Shown here in pieces: positions 45,043 to 54,436 of a stretch of DNA of 64,000 nt. Both the position numbers and the translations under genes were made by a program. This DNA comes from CAKOTZ01 sp964489885. Lineage in GTDB: Bacteria; Bacillota; Clostridia; TANB77; CAG-508. Location of the stretch: the NCBI GenBank assembly GCA_964489885.1, contig CAZAZX010000006.1, positions 1 through 64,000 of the forward strand, given 5' to 3'. Under the pieces are notes generated by a model. That model saw nothing but the letters and a program-made list of their open reading frames with translations, did not search any database and was not told the DNA's origin. Every line of letters begins with the position of its first letter. Within the stretch, counting starts at the first letter, position 1.

Positions 45043-46179
45043 TTAATCTCCTAAACAAATCCCTATGTCTCTTGCTGTGTTCATTAAATCACAATCCATT
45101 GGTACTTTTCTTATATTACTCTCCTTTGTATTTCCTGAAACAGCTCCGATTTGCTTGTTATTACCTACAACATCTTCTAAGCTTACATAATCTAATCTTC
45201 CATTTTTTATAACAACCAATGTACCAAACTTTCCTTCCAAAGCTAATCTCATTGCTTTTGCTCCATATTTCGTTGAAAGTGTTCTGTCAAAAGCTGTAGG
45301 TGTTCCACCTCTTTGAACATAACCTAAAGTTGTGTTTCTTGCTTCGAGTCCTGTTAATTCTTGTAATTGTTGTGCAACTATATTTCCAATTCCACCAAGT
45401 TTATTATTATCAACGCCTTCTCCATTATTTCTTACATTTTGAACTGTTATAGTTCCACCTTTAGGAATTGCTCCTTCAGACACAACTACAAGGCTGAAAT
45501 TTTTCCCTTCATTTTTTCTTTGATTAATTTTTTCAACTACTTTATTCAAGTCATAAGGAATTTCAGGTATAAGTGCTACATCTGCACCACCTGCAACAGC
45601 AGCTTCTAATGCAATCCAACCCGCATATCTGCCCATTGTTTCTAGTACCATAATTCTATGATGAGTTTCTCCTGTTGTGTGAAGTCTATCAAGTGCTTCC
45701 ATTGCAACAGATACTGCAGTATTATATCCAAAAGTAATTTCAGTACAAGCAACATCATTGTCAATAGTTTTAGGAACTCCAATAACATTTATTCCCTTAG
45801 TTGAAAAATCCCTTGCTGACTTTAAAGTTCCGTCTCCTCCTAAAGTAAATAAACAATCAATTTCATCATTTTTTAAATTTTGTATACATTTATCAGATAA
45901 ATCTTTATATACAACTTGTCCATTTTCTTCAACTTTATAATTAAATATATTAGCATTAGTTGAAGAACCTATAATTGAACCACCCTTGTGTAAAATTCCA
46001 GAAGCTAAATGCGTTCCAATTAAATCTACATATTCATTTCTAAGTAGCCCGCGATATCCATCTATAAAACCATAACATTCAACTCCAGCATTTTTTGCAG
46101 TAAGCACTATTGCCCTTATTACCGCATTAAATCCTGAAACATCTCCGCCGTTAGCTAAAATTGCTACTTTTTTTACCAT
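45043..46179 (-). CDS. pfkA: 6-phosphofructokinase
   Basis: A 378-residue PFK that phosphorylates fructose-6-phosphate in glycolysis. NGGDVSGFNAVIRA opens the fold; GGDGT and PKTIDNDV form the donor and active sites. The two positions that separate donor types are mixed: Gly in GGDG (ATP-like) and Lys in PKTIDND (seen in PPi types). The donor is therefore uncertain, with ATP somewhat favoured. ychF follows in the same operon. Confidence 0.9.
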   Translation of the reverse strand: MVKKVAILANGGDVSGFNAVIRAIVLTAKNAGVECYGFIDGYRGLLRNEYVDLIGTHLASGILHKGGSIIGSSTNANIFNYKVEENGQVVYKDLSDKCIQNLKNDEIDCLFTLGGDGTLKSARDFSTKGINVIGVPKTIDNDVACTEITFGYNTAVSVAMEALDRLHTTGETHHRIMVLETMGRYAGWIALEAAVAGGADVALIPEIPYDLNKVVEKINQRKNEGKNFSLVVVSEGAIPKGGTITVQNVRNNGEGVDNNKLGGIGNIVAQQLQELTGLEARNTTLGYVQRGGTPTAFDRTLSTKYGAKAMRLALEGKFGTLVVIKNGRLDYVSLEDVVGNNKQIGAVSGNTKESNIRKVPMDCDLMNTARDIGICLGD

Positions 46180-46293
46180 CTAACTATCCTCCATAAAACT
46201 CCTCGTCATTTTTAAATTTGCTAATTTAAGATAAAGTAAACACTGCTTTCAACCGACTGAGGATATAATTATTATTTTATTTTTAACTCGATT

Positions 46294-47460
46294 TTATTCT
46301 TTCATTTCCAAAAGTTTTGTTTTAAGTTCTTCTTCTATTTTGTTTAATTCGATTTCAGCTTGTGCTCTCTTTTCTGCTCCTTCCTTATGTATTTGAACAA
46401 TATTATCCAAAGTATCTATAATATCTTGATTTGTTTTTTGTAAAGTTTCAATATCAACAATTGCTTTTTCAGATTCTTTAGCAATTTCTATAGTACCTTG
46501 TTTTAACATTTCACTATTCTTTTTAAGCATATCATTTGTCATTTCTGTTACAGCTTTTTGTGCACCTAATGCATTTTTTGCATTTGTTAATCCAAGTGCA
46601 ATAACCATTTGATTTTTCCATAAAGGAATAGTATTTATTAAAGAACTTTGAATTTTTTCAACTAATTCTGTATCATTATTTTGTATTAAACGAATTTGTG
46701 GTGCCATTTGTATTGAAATAATTCTTGTTGTTTTTAAATCATACAATTTTTTCTCGAAACGATTAATTGCATTTACCATATCATTAACTGCTTGTATATC
46801 AACTTGTTCTCCTGATTCCTCAGCCTTTTTACGTAATTCTGGTAAGTCCACATTTTTTAATTCTTCTAATTTCTTTTCACCAGCAATTATATATAAAGAT
46901 AATTCTTTAAAGTATTCAAGATTTTTTTCATACATTGCATCAAATATTGAAATGTCTTTTAACATTTGAATTTTATGTTGTTCTAATTGCTTTTCAATTG
47001 CATCAACATTACTTTCAACTTTACTATATTTTGCAATTAATTTTTCAAGTTGTTTTTTGGCTGAATTAAAAATACCAAGTACTCCTTTTTTTTCTTCTCC
47101 TATTGCAGGTACATCAGAATCAAAATCTTTAATTTCAACAACTAAATCTGTTAAAAGATCTCCGACTTCTCCAGTACTTTTTGTTTTAACATTATCTAAA
47201 ACTCCGTCAGAAAATTTTGCAATTTTATTTTGTGCAGAAGAACCATATTGCAATAATTGATTAGTATTTTTTACGTCTATTTTTGTAATAAAATCATCAA
47301 TTGCCTTTTTTTCAGGTTCAGATAAAGCATCATAATTTAAAGATTTTTCAACTTTTTCTTCAGATATTTTCTTTTCTTTTAGCAAATCATTTTCAATTTC
47401 TTTAGTATTAACTTCTTGAGGTGCAACAGTTAGTTGAATGTTTTCTTCCATTAAAATCAT
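46294..47460 (-). CDS. telA: TelA-family toxic anion resistance protein
   Basis: A 388-residue, mostly helical cytoplasmic protein of the TelA/KlaA family, linked to tellurite and other stress resistance. Segments such as IRLIQNNDTELVEKIQSS, TIPLWKNQMVIALGL and KNALGAQKAVTEMTNDML match the family. No TerD or XpaC neighbour is present. The biochemical role is not established. Confidence 0.85.
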   Translation of the reverse strand: MILMEENIQLTVAPQEVNTKEIENDLLKEKKISEEKVEKSLNYDALSEPEKKAIDDFITKIDVKNTNQLLQYGSSAQNKIAKFSDGVLDNVKTKSTGEVGDLLTDLVVEIKDFDSDVPAIGEEKKGVLGIFNSAKKQLEKLIAKYSKVESNVDAIEKQLEQHKIQMLKDISIFDAMYEKNLEYFKELSLYIIAGEKKLEELKNVDLPELRKKAEESGEQVDIQAVNDMVNAINRFEKKLYDLKTTRIISIQMAPQIRLIQNNDTELVEKIQSSLINTIPLWKNQMVIALGLTNAKNALGAQKAVTEMTNDMLKKNSEMLKQGTIEIAKESEKAIVDIETLQKTNQDIIDTLDNIVQIHKEGAEKRAQAEIELNKIEEELKTKLLEMKE

Positions 47461-47647
47461 CCTTTCTTTTCATTTTAAATTTTTCAATTTAATATTTGTT
47501 TTATTATATTATTATTGTTTTAAATAGTCAATAAGCTCCTCATACATATTCATTAGCATATTTAACTATACATTACGATTTGTTTATAAAAAATTAACTC
47601 ACACTTGATTAATTCTAGTTAATTTTGCGTTCAATGTTTCTCCTCTT

Positions 47648-48970
47648 TTATTCTGTATAACCAGGTTTTTCAAGTAATCTAAACATATTTGTTTTATATG
47701 CTTCAACTCCAGGTTGGTCAAAAGGGTTTACACCTAAAATTAATCCAGACATTGCACATGCTTTTTCAAAGAAATAAATTAAGTGTCCAATACTTTCTTC
47801 ATTTAATTTTTCCATATCAATTCTTATATTAGGACAACGTCCAAATACGTGTGCCTCTATAGTTCCAAGCATTGCTCTTTTATTTATATAATCTAAACTT
47901 TTTCCAGCTAAATAATTTAATCCATCTAGGTTATCTTCATCTGGTTTAATAATTAAATTAGAATTGCATTCTTCAATATTTAATACTGTTTCAAATATAA
48001 TTCTTTCTCCTTGTTGAATATATTGACCCATTGAATGTAAATCTGTTGTAAAGTCAACTCCTGAAGGAAATAAGCCTTTATTGTCTTTTCCTTCACTTTC
48101 GCCAAATAGCTGTTTCCACCATTCTGTAAAATAGTGCATTTTGGGTTCATAATTAACTAATATTTCTGTAGATTTATGATAATTGTATAAAATATTTCTT
48201 GCTACAGCATATTTATAGCAATCATTATATTTTAGATTTGGTTCATTATATTTTTCCTGTGCCATCTTTGCACCATTAAGTAATTTTTCTATATCTATAC
48301 CTGCACAAGCAATTGGTAGTAAGCCTACTGGTGTTAATACAGAATATCTTCCTCCAACATTATCTGGAATAATAAAACTTTCATATCCTTCTTCTTTTGC
48401 AAGTTTTCTTAAAGCTCCCTTTTCTTTATCAGTTGTAACATAAATTCTTTCTCTTGCACCCTTTATTCCATATTTGTTTTCTAGGAATTCTCTAAATACT
48501 CTAAATGCAATTGCAGGTTCTGTAGTCGTTCCAGATTTGGAAATTACATTAATTGATAAATCTCTATCTCCTATTAAATCAATTAAATCAGTTAAGTAGT
48601 TTGAGCTTAAATTATTCCCTGCAAATAAAACTATAGGATTTCTTCTTTTTTCATCAGGCAACATATTTGAAAAAGTATGTGAAAGGCTTTCTATTACAGC
48701 TCTTGCCCCTAAGTATGAACCTCCTATGCCTATAACAATCAATATTTCTGAATTTTTCTTTATTTTTTCAGATGCATTAATTATTCTTTCTACTTCTTCT
48801 TTGTTATAATTAGTTGGTAAATTTAGCCAGCCTAAAAATTCTCCTTCTTTATCTGCTTTTTTGTTTAATTCATTATGAATTTTTTCAACTTTATCTTTAT
48901 ATAAAAGCATTTCTTTTGATGATACTGTGCTATTTTCAAGATCAATTTTAATATTTGACATAGACTTCAA
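47648..48970 (-). CDS. pgi: glucose-6-phosphate isomerase
   Basis: A 440-residue enzyme interconverting glucose-6-P and fructose-6-P. Features: IGIGGSYLGARAVIE, VISKSGTTTEPAIAFR, GGRYSVLTPVGLLP and the C-terminal GVNPFDQPGVEAYK with the catalytic Lys. Full length for the Firmicute type. Monocistronic. Confidence 0.96.
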   Translation of the reverse strand: MKSMSNIKIDLENSTVSSKEMLLYKDKVEKIHNELNKKADKEGEFLGWLNLPTNYNKEEVERIINASEKIKKNSEILIVIGIGGSYLGARAVIESLSHTFSNMLPDEKRRNPIVLFAGNNLSSNYLTDLIDLIGDRDLSINVISKSGTTTEPAIAFRVFREFLENKYGIKGARERIYVTTDKEKGALRKLAKEEGYESFIIPDNVGGRYSVLTPVGLLPIACAGIDIEKLLNGAKMAQEKYNEPNLKYNDCYKYAVARNILYNYHKSTEILVNYEPKMHYFTEWWKQLFGESEGKDNKGLFPSGVDFTTDLHSMGQYIQQGERIIFETVLNIEECNSNLIIKPDEDNLDGLNYLAGKSLDYINKRAMLGTIEAHVFGRCPNIRIDMEKLNEESIGHLIYFFEKACAMSGLILGVNPFDQPGVEAYKTNMFRLLEKPGYTE

Positions 48971-49047
48971 CTCCTATTTTCTTTTTCAATGATATTCTAT
49001 AGCAACAAATAAAATATTTCAACATTTTTTAGTACAATTTTGCGTAA

Positions 49048-49082
49048 AAAAAGGATTATAATTTTTCATTATAATCCTTTTG
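49048..49082. terminator. intrinsic hairpin in the pgi/ATPase gap
   Basis: AAAAGGATTATAAT and ATTATAATCCTTTT form a perfect stem with a 6-nt loop. It lies between the DUF4143 gene and pgi, both on the minus strand. Confidence 0.7.
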
Positions 49083-49096
49083 TGGATAATGCCTTC

Positions 49097-49134
49097 ATTA
49101 CGAAAAAGTGTTGAAAGCCACACTTTTTCGTAAT
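49097..49134 (-). terminator. 15-bp perfect hairpin after the DUF4143 gene
   Basis: ATTACGAAAAAGTGT and ACACTTTTTCGTAAT pair perfectly around an 8-nt loop, directly after the stop codon of the ATPase gene. Confidence 0.6.
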
Positions 49135-49138
49135 CAAA

Positions 49139-50389
49139 TTAATAGCTTAGGCTATTTTCATCTAGCAAGAAATCAAATATATTCATTGTTATAATTCCAT
49201 TCTCGTTTCTACCTGCTTTGACATAATCTTTTACTATTATCATTTTTTTAAATGAATCATTTACATTTAATAATGAATTTTCTTCTTGTTCTCTTTTTTC
49301 TCTTGTTGGCATTGAAAATGCTGACTGAATGTATATTCTATTATTTCCTTTATTTGCAACAAAATCGATTTCTAGTTGCTTATATGATTTTTTATCATTT
49401 TGATTATTTCTATGTTCAACTACTCCAATATCAACATTATATCCTCTTTTTCTCAACTCATTATAAATTACATTTTCCATAATATGAGTTTCTTCATCCT
49501 GTCTGAAATTAATAAATGAATTTCTTATTCCAATATCACTAAAATAATATTTTAAAGGAGTATTAATATATTTTCTGCCTTTTACATCATATCTATTTGC
49601 CTTTTCTATTATGAATGCCTCCTCCAAATATTTTAGATATAATGCAATAGTATTTTGTGAAACATCAATTTTTTCTTCACTTTTGAACGTATCTGACAAT
49701 TTTTTAGGATTTGTTAATGAGCCTATTCCAGATGAAATAATTTTAACTAATGTATCTAATTCATTGTCACTTCTTAAATGGTTTCTTTCAATTACATCAT
49801 TTATATATACATTATTTTTTTGCTCTTCAAGATATTTAATTTTTCTATCATCTGTATTCATTAAAGCAACTAATGGTAAGCCACCATAAGTTATATATTC
49901 ACTCCAGCCTTTTAATTCATTTTCTTTATACACAGACATAAATTCAGAGAAATTTAATGGATATACTCTAATTTCTTCTCCACGACCTCTAAACTCTGTA
50001 ATTATATTTGATGATAAAAATTTAGAGTTACTACCTGTTACATATATATCTAAATTTTGATGCCTTAATAAACCATTTAACACAAATTCAAATTTATCTA
50101 CCAACTGAATTTCATCTAATAAAACATAATATAATCCATCATCTACAACTCTTTTTAATATTTCTTCTTCTAATTTGATTCCATCCAATAATTCAATACT
50201 TTTTGTGTCATCTAGTGATATTTGAATAATGTGATTTTTAAATACACCACTATTAATTAAATAATTATAAAAAATTGTATTTAATAAATATGATTTCCCA
50301 CATCTTCTAATTCCTGTAATTATTTTTATTAAATGATCTTCTTTAGCTTCTATAAGCTGATTCAAATAAAAATCTCTTTTAATTTCCAT
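49139..50389 (-). CDS. AAA ATPase with DUF4143 domain (first copy)
   Basis: A 416-residue protein. Walker A is in TGIRRCGKSYLL (~26-37), Walker B in YYVLLDEIQL and sensor in YVTGSNSKFLSS. A middle winged-helix-like part follows and then DUF4143 with the nuclease-like strand EIDFVANKG. Such genes are widespread in gut Clostridia with unknown function and are often next to toxin-antitoxin genes. It is a distant paralogue of the gene at 52277. Confidence 0.85.
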   Translation of the reverse strand: MEIKRDFYLNQLIEAKEDHLIKIITGIRRCGKSYLLNTIFYNYLINSGVFKNHIIQISLDDTKSIELLDGIKLEEEILKRVVDDGLYYVLLDEIQLVDKFEFVLNGLLRHQNLDIYVTGSNSKFLSSNIITEFRGRGEEIRVYPLNFSEFMSVYKENELKGWSEYITYGGLPLVALMNTDDRKIKYLEEQKNNVYINDVIERNHLRSDNELDTLVKIISSGIGSLTNPKKLSDTFKSEEKIDVSQNTIALYLKYLEEAFIIEKANRYDVKGRKYINTPLKYYFSDIGIRNSFINFRQDEETHIMENVIYNELRKRGYNVDIGVVEHRNNQNDKKSYKQLEIDFVANKGNNRIYIQSAFSMPTREKREQEENSLLNVNDSFKKMIIVKDYVKAGRNENGIITMNIFDFLLDENSLSY

Positions 50390-50549
50390 ACTAACACCCC
50401 AATCTTAATAGTTTTATACCTTATTATTATTTATTATAGTGATTATTTTTATTATTTATAAGTTTATTTTATAGCATTTGATGTAATTTTTCAACATTTT
50501 ACTGAAAATTTACTGTCCTTTTCCAGTAAATTTTCAGTAAGGCATATTT

Positions 50550-51860
50550 TTATTGTGAAACAATAATATTGGGCGAATTCATATATTTTCTTGTATTCAA
50601 AAATAACCAGTACAAACTTGTACTGGTTATTTCCATTTTATCAGAAACAGATTGTTCTGTATAATGATATGTTCCTGGAACTAAATCAACTGCATTTGCA
50701 AAATTTACTTTTCCATTTTCATCAGTTGTAAGAACTACATCGTTTCCTAAAGCATCTTTTATAGGTTTATTATTTTCATCAAGTAAAGCAATTGACGTTT
50801 TTTGTATTTCATTTGTTGTTTTATCTACAAGATTTGTAATTGTCGCATCTTTTGCTACAATTTTTTCATTAAATATTTTTAGTATAGTTTCCTTTTGTTT
50901 ATCTGCAGTGAAAACTTTACCTTCACTTGATACATAAAATTGATATTCATTTGAATCAATTCTGTAACCTTCTGGCTGTTTTGTTTGTTTAATAGTGTAT
51001 GTTCCCTCAGTTAGCCCTTTAATTATATACTTTCCACTAACATCCGTTGTTCCAGTTCTTACAACCTCTCCATTTGAATTTTTTATTTCAAAACTACCTC
51101 CTTGAAGAGCTGAACTATCTTTTTTATCATTATCATAAACAGGAATCTCATAGTCCTTTATTTCCAAAGAAAAATCTTTAAATTCAATCTGTGTTAAAGT
51201 GCTACAGCTATGTTGTAAATAAGAAACAAGCAGTCCAAATCCTTCGCCTGCATGGTTTGCATAATTCAAATTTTGACTTAGCACTTGAACTCCATTATCT
51301 AGAACAGTTACCTTTGTTGGAGATGTTGTAATAACTAAATTATGTATTAAAGTATTGGGTTTAGCAACAGAAGCTAATTGCTCTTTTGCATAATTTTGAA
51401 CACTACTACTTGGTGAAGTTTCAAATGTATTAATATCAACATTTTCTAGTCTATAAATCATAATATTTCTTTCATTTATTAATAAAACATCTCCTGAAAT
51501 TTTTCCATTACTTTCTTTTGCATTAAAAATAAATCCTGCCCCATCTAAGGTATGGTAATTGCCCTTTGTTTCATCTAATTGAAACTTAAATATTTTTTCT
51601 CCAGCAAAATTATAGTCTTTAAATAAATAATCTTTATATGAAACAACTCCATATCCATAGAAGTCTATTTTGTTATCCCCTATTTTTATATGTTTTCCAT
51701 TATATGCTATATCATCAGTCGTTGTTCTTACGTGCCATTCCCAGTAATTATCATTAAAAAACTCTGATGTTGAAACAGCAAATGACTGAATTTGCATTAA
51801 AAATATTACTGTTAAAATAGTAATTATTATAATTATTTTATTTGTTAATGAATTTTTCAT
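50550..51860 (-). CDS. secreted SpaA/Cna-B-type adhesin, odd C terminus
   Basis: A 436-residue secreted protein: signal peptide (1-~28), an N-terminal region of unknown fold (~30-235), and a SpaA/prealbumin-like domain (~250-330; GGSFEIKNSNGEVVRTGTTD). A second, partial Cna-B-like domain ends in VPGTYHYTEQSV. The reading frame then runs straight through a perfect terminator hairpin (50601-50632) before stopping. There is no LPxTG signal or membrane anchor. The one-base-shifted frame would stop exactly at the hairpin base. The 3' end is therefore probably mutated or truncated; no CGG is involved. Confidence 0.75.
   Translation of the reverse strand: MKNSLTNKIIIIITILTVIFLMQIQSFAVSTSEFFNDNYWEWHVRTTTDDIAYNGKHIKIGDNKIDFYGYGVVSYKDYLFKDYNFAGEKIFKFQLDETKGNYHTLDGAGFIFNAKESNGKISGDVLLINERNIMIYRLENVDINTFETSPSSSVQNYAKEQLASVAKPNTLIHNLVITTSPTKVTVLDNGVQVLSQNLNYANHAGEGFGLLVSYLQHSCSTLTQIEFKDFSLEIKDYEIPVYDNDKKDSSALQGGSFEIKNSNGEVVRTGTTDVSGKYIIKGLTEGTYTIKQTKQPEGYRIDSNEYQFYVSSEGKVFTADKQKETILKIFNEKIVAKDATITNLVDKTTNEIQKTSIALLDENNKPIKDALGNDVVLTTDENGKVNFANAVDLVPGTYHYTEQSVSDKMEITSTSLYWLFLNTRKYMNSPNIIVSQ
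50601..50632 (-). terminator. terminator inside the 3' end of the adhesin ORF
   Basis: Perfect 14-bp stem (AAATAACCAGTACA and complement) with a 4-nt loop, followed on the minus strand by a T run. It lies within the last codons of the reading frame above. Confidence 0.8.
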
Positions 51861-51954
51861 TTGTAAACTCCTCCATTCACTTTGAATTATATATATAATT
51901 TATTCTGATGTCAATGGAAAAAAGTCGTATTTGCAAAAGAATAATCTTTATCAT

Positions 51955-51992
51955 GGCGGGGAAAATCGTTACATAACCCGCCTTTATTTTTT
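51955..51992 (+). terminator. orphan plus-strand terminator-like hairpin
   Basis: GGCGGG and CCCGCC with a 16-nt loop, followed by TTTATTTTTTG. No plus-strand gene lies upstream, so it may end a small RNA or an antisense transcript. The rest of the 416-bp gap (51861-52276) holds a second hairpin and the promoter listed below. Confidence 0.5.
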
Positions 51993-52168
51993 GCATAAAA
52001 AAAGAGTATATAGTTCGTTACCCCTACATACTTGTACATAGCTTTTGACAAGTTTTACATCATTTTAAAGCTAATACAAGTATAGCATTATTTTTAGTAG
52101 ATGTCAAATACTAATTTTACTGCATATTTATTATAATTTATAACTGTCAATTATGTGAAACGAATTTT

Positions 52169-52207
52169 TTTCGACTTTTTTATAGTTGTACTGCAAAAAA
52201 GTCGAAA
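52169..52207 (+). terminator. 13-bp hairpin upstream of the second DUF4143 gene
   Basis: TTTCGACTTTTTT and AAAAAAGTCGAAA pair perfectly around a 13-nt loop, just before the promoter at 52215. It probably insulates the gene from upstream transcription. Confidence 0.5.
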
Positions 52208-52214
52208 TCTTTTA

Positions 52215-52243
52215 TTGAAATTATAAATAAAATATGTTATAGT
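52215..52243 (+). promoter_or_regulatory. promoter of the second DUF4143 gene
   Basis: TTGAAA, 17 nt, TATAGT, 33 nt before the start codon, which has TAGGAGGA upstream. Confidence 0.65.
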
Positions 52244-52276
52244 TACAATATAGTTTCTAGGAGGAATTGATTAAAT

Positions 52277-53539
52277 ATGAATAAATTTTTTGAAAGAACT
52301 ATTACAAATAAGTTAAACGAATTGTCAACTAATTTTCCAGTTGTTCTTGTAACAGGACCTCGTCAAGTTGGAAAAACTACACTGTTAAATGACTTTATTG
52401 ATAGTAACAATGGCAAAATATCACTAGTAACACTAGATAATTTAAAAGATAGAGCATTAGCACAGGAAAACCCAGAATTATTTTTAAGGACTTATGAGCC
52501 ACCTGTTGTAATTGATGAATTTCAATATGCACCACAGTTACTCCCATACATTAAAATTAAAATAGACAAAATGAGATACCAAAGTTTAAAAAATAATACT
52601 AATCCTAATGGGCAATACTACCTAACTGGTTCTCAAATATTCCAAACAATGGAACAAGTTGGAGAAAGCTTGGCTGGAAGAGTTGGTATTTTAAATTTAT
52701 ATAATTTATCTGAAAGAGAAATTGAAAAAGTTTACGAAAATAAATTCTCACCAAAATTAGAAGAACTAAAAAATAAAAAAACTACTAAAAAATATCAAAC
52801 AATAAAATTATTCGATAGAATCTTAAAAGGTGGATATCCTGAGCTATGGAGAAACCCAAAATTAAATAGAAACGATTTTTTTAATGAATATATAAAAACA
52901 TATATTGAAAGAGATATAAGACAATTAATAAATCTAAAAGATGAACTTAAATTCATTAGATTTATTCAAAGCGTAGCTGCAAGAACTGGTCAAGTTACAA
53001 ACATTGATGATATTTCAAGCGATGTAGGTATTTCAAATAATACTGGAAATGAATGGTTTTCTATTTTAGTTAATACAGGTTTAATAATATTATTACAACC
53101 ATATTATAATAATAATTTATCAAGAATAATAAAATCATCAAAGTTATATATGACAGACACAGGGCTTGCTTGCTATTTAACAGGATATATGGATGCAACT
53201 GTACTAGAAAGAAGTATGTACAATGGAGCAATTTTTGAAACTTATGTCATTAATGAAATTGTTAAGTCTTTTACAAATCAAGGATTAGAACCTTCAAAAT
53301 ATTTATATTATTATAGGGATAAAGATAAAAAAGAAATTGATTTACTTATTGAAGAAAACAAAACCATACATCCAATAGAAATAAAAAAGAGCTCTACCCC
53401 TGATAAAGATGCAATTAAGAATTTTGATATTTTAAAAACCACAGGTTACGAAATTGGTGAAGGTGGAATTATCTGTATGGCTGAAAAGTTAATGCCAATT
53501 GATGAAAAAAATAACATTATACCAATAGAATATATATAA
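52277..53539 (+). CDS. AAA ATPase with DUF4143 domain (second copy)
   Basis: A 420-residue ATPase: Walker A TGPRQVGKTTLL (~26-37), Walker B PPVVIDEFQYAP, YLTGSQIF, AGRVGILNLYNLSE, then DUF4143 with KEIDLLIEENKTIHPIEIKKS, a restriction-endonuclease-like D...E-K core. It belongs to a different branch from 49139-50389. Function unknown. The HEPN/MNT pair follows it but has its own promoter. Confidence 0.87.
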   Translation: MNKFFERTITNKLNELSTNFPVVLVTGPRQVGKTTLLNDFIDSNNGKISLVTLDNLKDRALAQENPELFLRTYEPPVVIDEFQYAPQLLPYIKIKIDKMRYQSLKNNTNPNGQYYLTGSQIFQTMEQVGESLAGRVGILNLYNLSEREIEKVYENKFSPKLEELKNKKTTKKYQTIKLFDRILKGGYPELWRNPKLNRNDFFNEYIKTYIERDIRQLINLKDELKFIRFIQSVAARTGQVTNIDDISSDVGISNNTGNEWFSILVNTGLIILLQPYYNNNLSRIIKSSKLYMTDTGLACYLTGYMDATVLERSMYNGAIFETYVINEIVKSFTNQGLEPSKYLYYYRDKDKKEIDLLIEENKTIHPIEIKKSSTPDKDAIKNFDILKTTGYEIGEGGIICMAEKLMPIDEKNNIIPIEYI

Positions 53540-53591
53540 GAAATAACATTTTAAATATCATTTGAAATGCAAAAATTAAAGAAAATAATGA

Positions 53592-53620
53592 TTGTTAAAC
53601 AGGAATATAAATGGTATAAT
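53592..53620 (+). promoter_or_regulatory. promoter of the HEPN/MNT pair
   Basis: TTGTTA, 17 nt, TATAAT. It lies inside the longer open frame of the HEPN gene, which supports the start at 53648 rather than 53567. Confidence 0.7.
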
Positions 53621-53647
53621 AATAATGTATTGAAGGAGAAAAAAGCT

Positions 53648-54049
53648 ATGAATAATATAGATTTAATGAATTATTGGATTGAAAGTTCAGAGGAAGATTA
53701 TAATGTAATGAATATTTTGCATAATAATAAGAAAAACAACTATTGTTTATTCTTTGGACAAATGGTTATAGAAAAACTATTAAAAGCATTATATGCAAAA
53801 ATTAATAAAAACACACCTTATGCTCCCAAAACACATGATTTATTATTTTTAGCAGAAAAAATGAATTTGCCAATAAATGAAAAACAAGCACGTGATTTAG
53901 TTGAAATAACAAAGTTTAATTTAAGTACAAGATATGATGACTATAAAAGAGAGTTTTATAATAAATGTACTAGTGAATTTACAGAAGAACAAATCAAGAA
54001 GATTGAGGAGGTAAGATTGTGGATAAAAAAAATATTGGAACAGAAGTAA
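53648..54049 (+). CDS. HEPN-domain protein of a HEPN/MNT pair
   Basis: A 133-residue helical protein with the HEPN pattern FFGQMVIEKLLKALYAK and KTHDLLFLAEK. The usual toxin motif Rx4-6H of active HEPN RNases is not seen; the C-terminal part has STRYDDYKREF instead. The frame is open upstream to 53567, but GAAGGAG precedes the ATG at 53648 and the promoter lies between the two. It overlaps the nucleotidyltransferase gene by 31 nt, the standard arrangement of such modules. Confidence 0.85.
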   Translation: MNNIDLMNYWIESSEEDYNVMNILHNNKKNNYCLFFGQMVIEKLLKALYAKINKNTPYAPKTHDLLFLAEKMNLPINEKQARDLVEITKFNLSTRYDDYKREFYNKCTSEFTEEQIKKIEEVRLWIKKILEQK

Positions 54050-54354
54050 ACAAAGAAATTGCTGATATAGTAAATAAGTACATTGCCATTGTAAAAAAAA
54101 ATTATAATGTAGTAGCGATAATATTGTTTGGTTCTTATGTCAAAGGAACAGAAAATAAAGATAGTGATATAGATATAGCAATTGTTACAGATGATATAAA
54201 AACAGATAAATTTGATGAAGAAGTAAAACTAACTTTATTAAGAAGAAAAATAGATTCAAGAATAGAACCACATATTATTAGTTTAGCTGATTATGAAAAT
54301 AATGAAACACCTTTCGTTGTAGAAGTAAAAAATACAGGAATTAAAATAGCATAA
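54019..54354 (+). CDS. MNT-type nucleotidyltransferase
   Basis: A 111-residue minimal nucleotidyltransferase. The motif LFGSYVKGTENKDSDIDIAI gives GSxxxG and DxD. In type VII toxin-antitoxin systems such MNT proteins AMPylate and silence the HEPN partner. Start GTG at 54019 behind GAGGAGGT inside the HEPN gene, so translation is coupled. Confidence 0.87.
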   Translation: MDKKNIGTEVNKEIADIVNKYIAIVKKNYNVVAIILFGSYVKGTENKDSDIDIAIVTDDIKTDKFDEEVKLTLLRRKIDSRIEPHIISLADYENNETPFVVEVKNTGIKIA

Positions 54355-54380
54355 TATAAATGTAATAAACACTACAATAA

Positions 54381-54430
54381 AAAATTGGTATTATTGACCA
54401 CTTTTAAAGTTTGTCGATAATACCAATTTT
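54381..54430. terminator. 18-bp bidirectional terminator
   Basis: AAAATTGGTATTATTGAC pairs with GTCGATAATACCAATTTT (one G-U) around a 14-nt loop, between convergent genes. Confidence 0.8.
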
Positions 54431-54436
54431 CCCATT

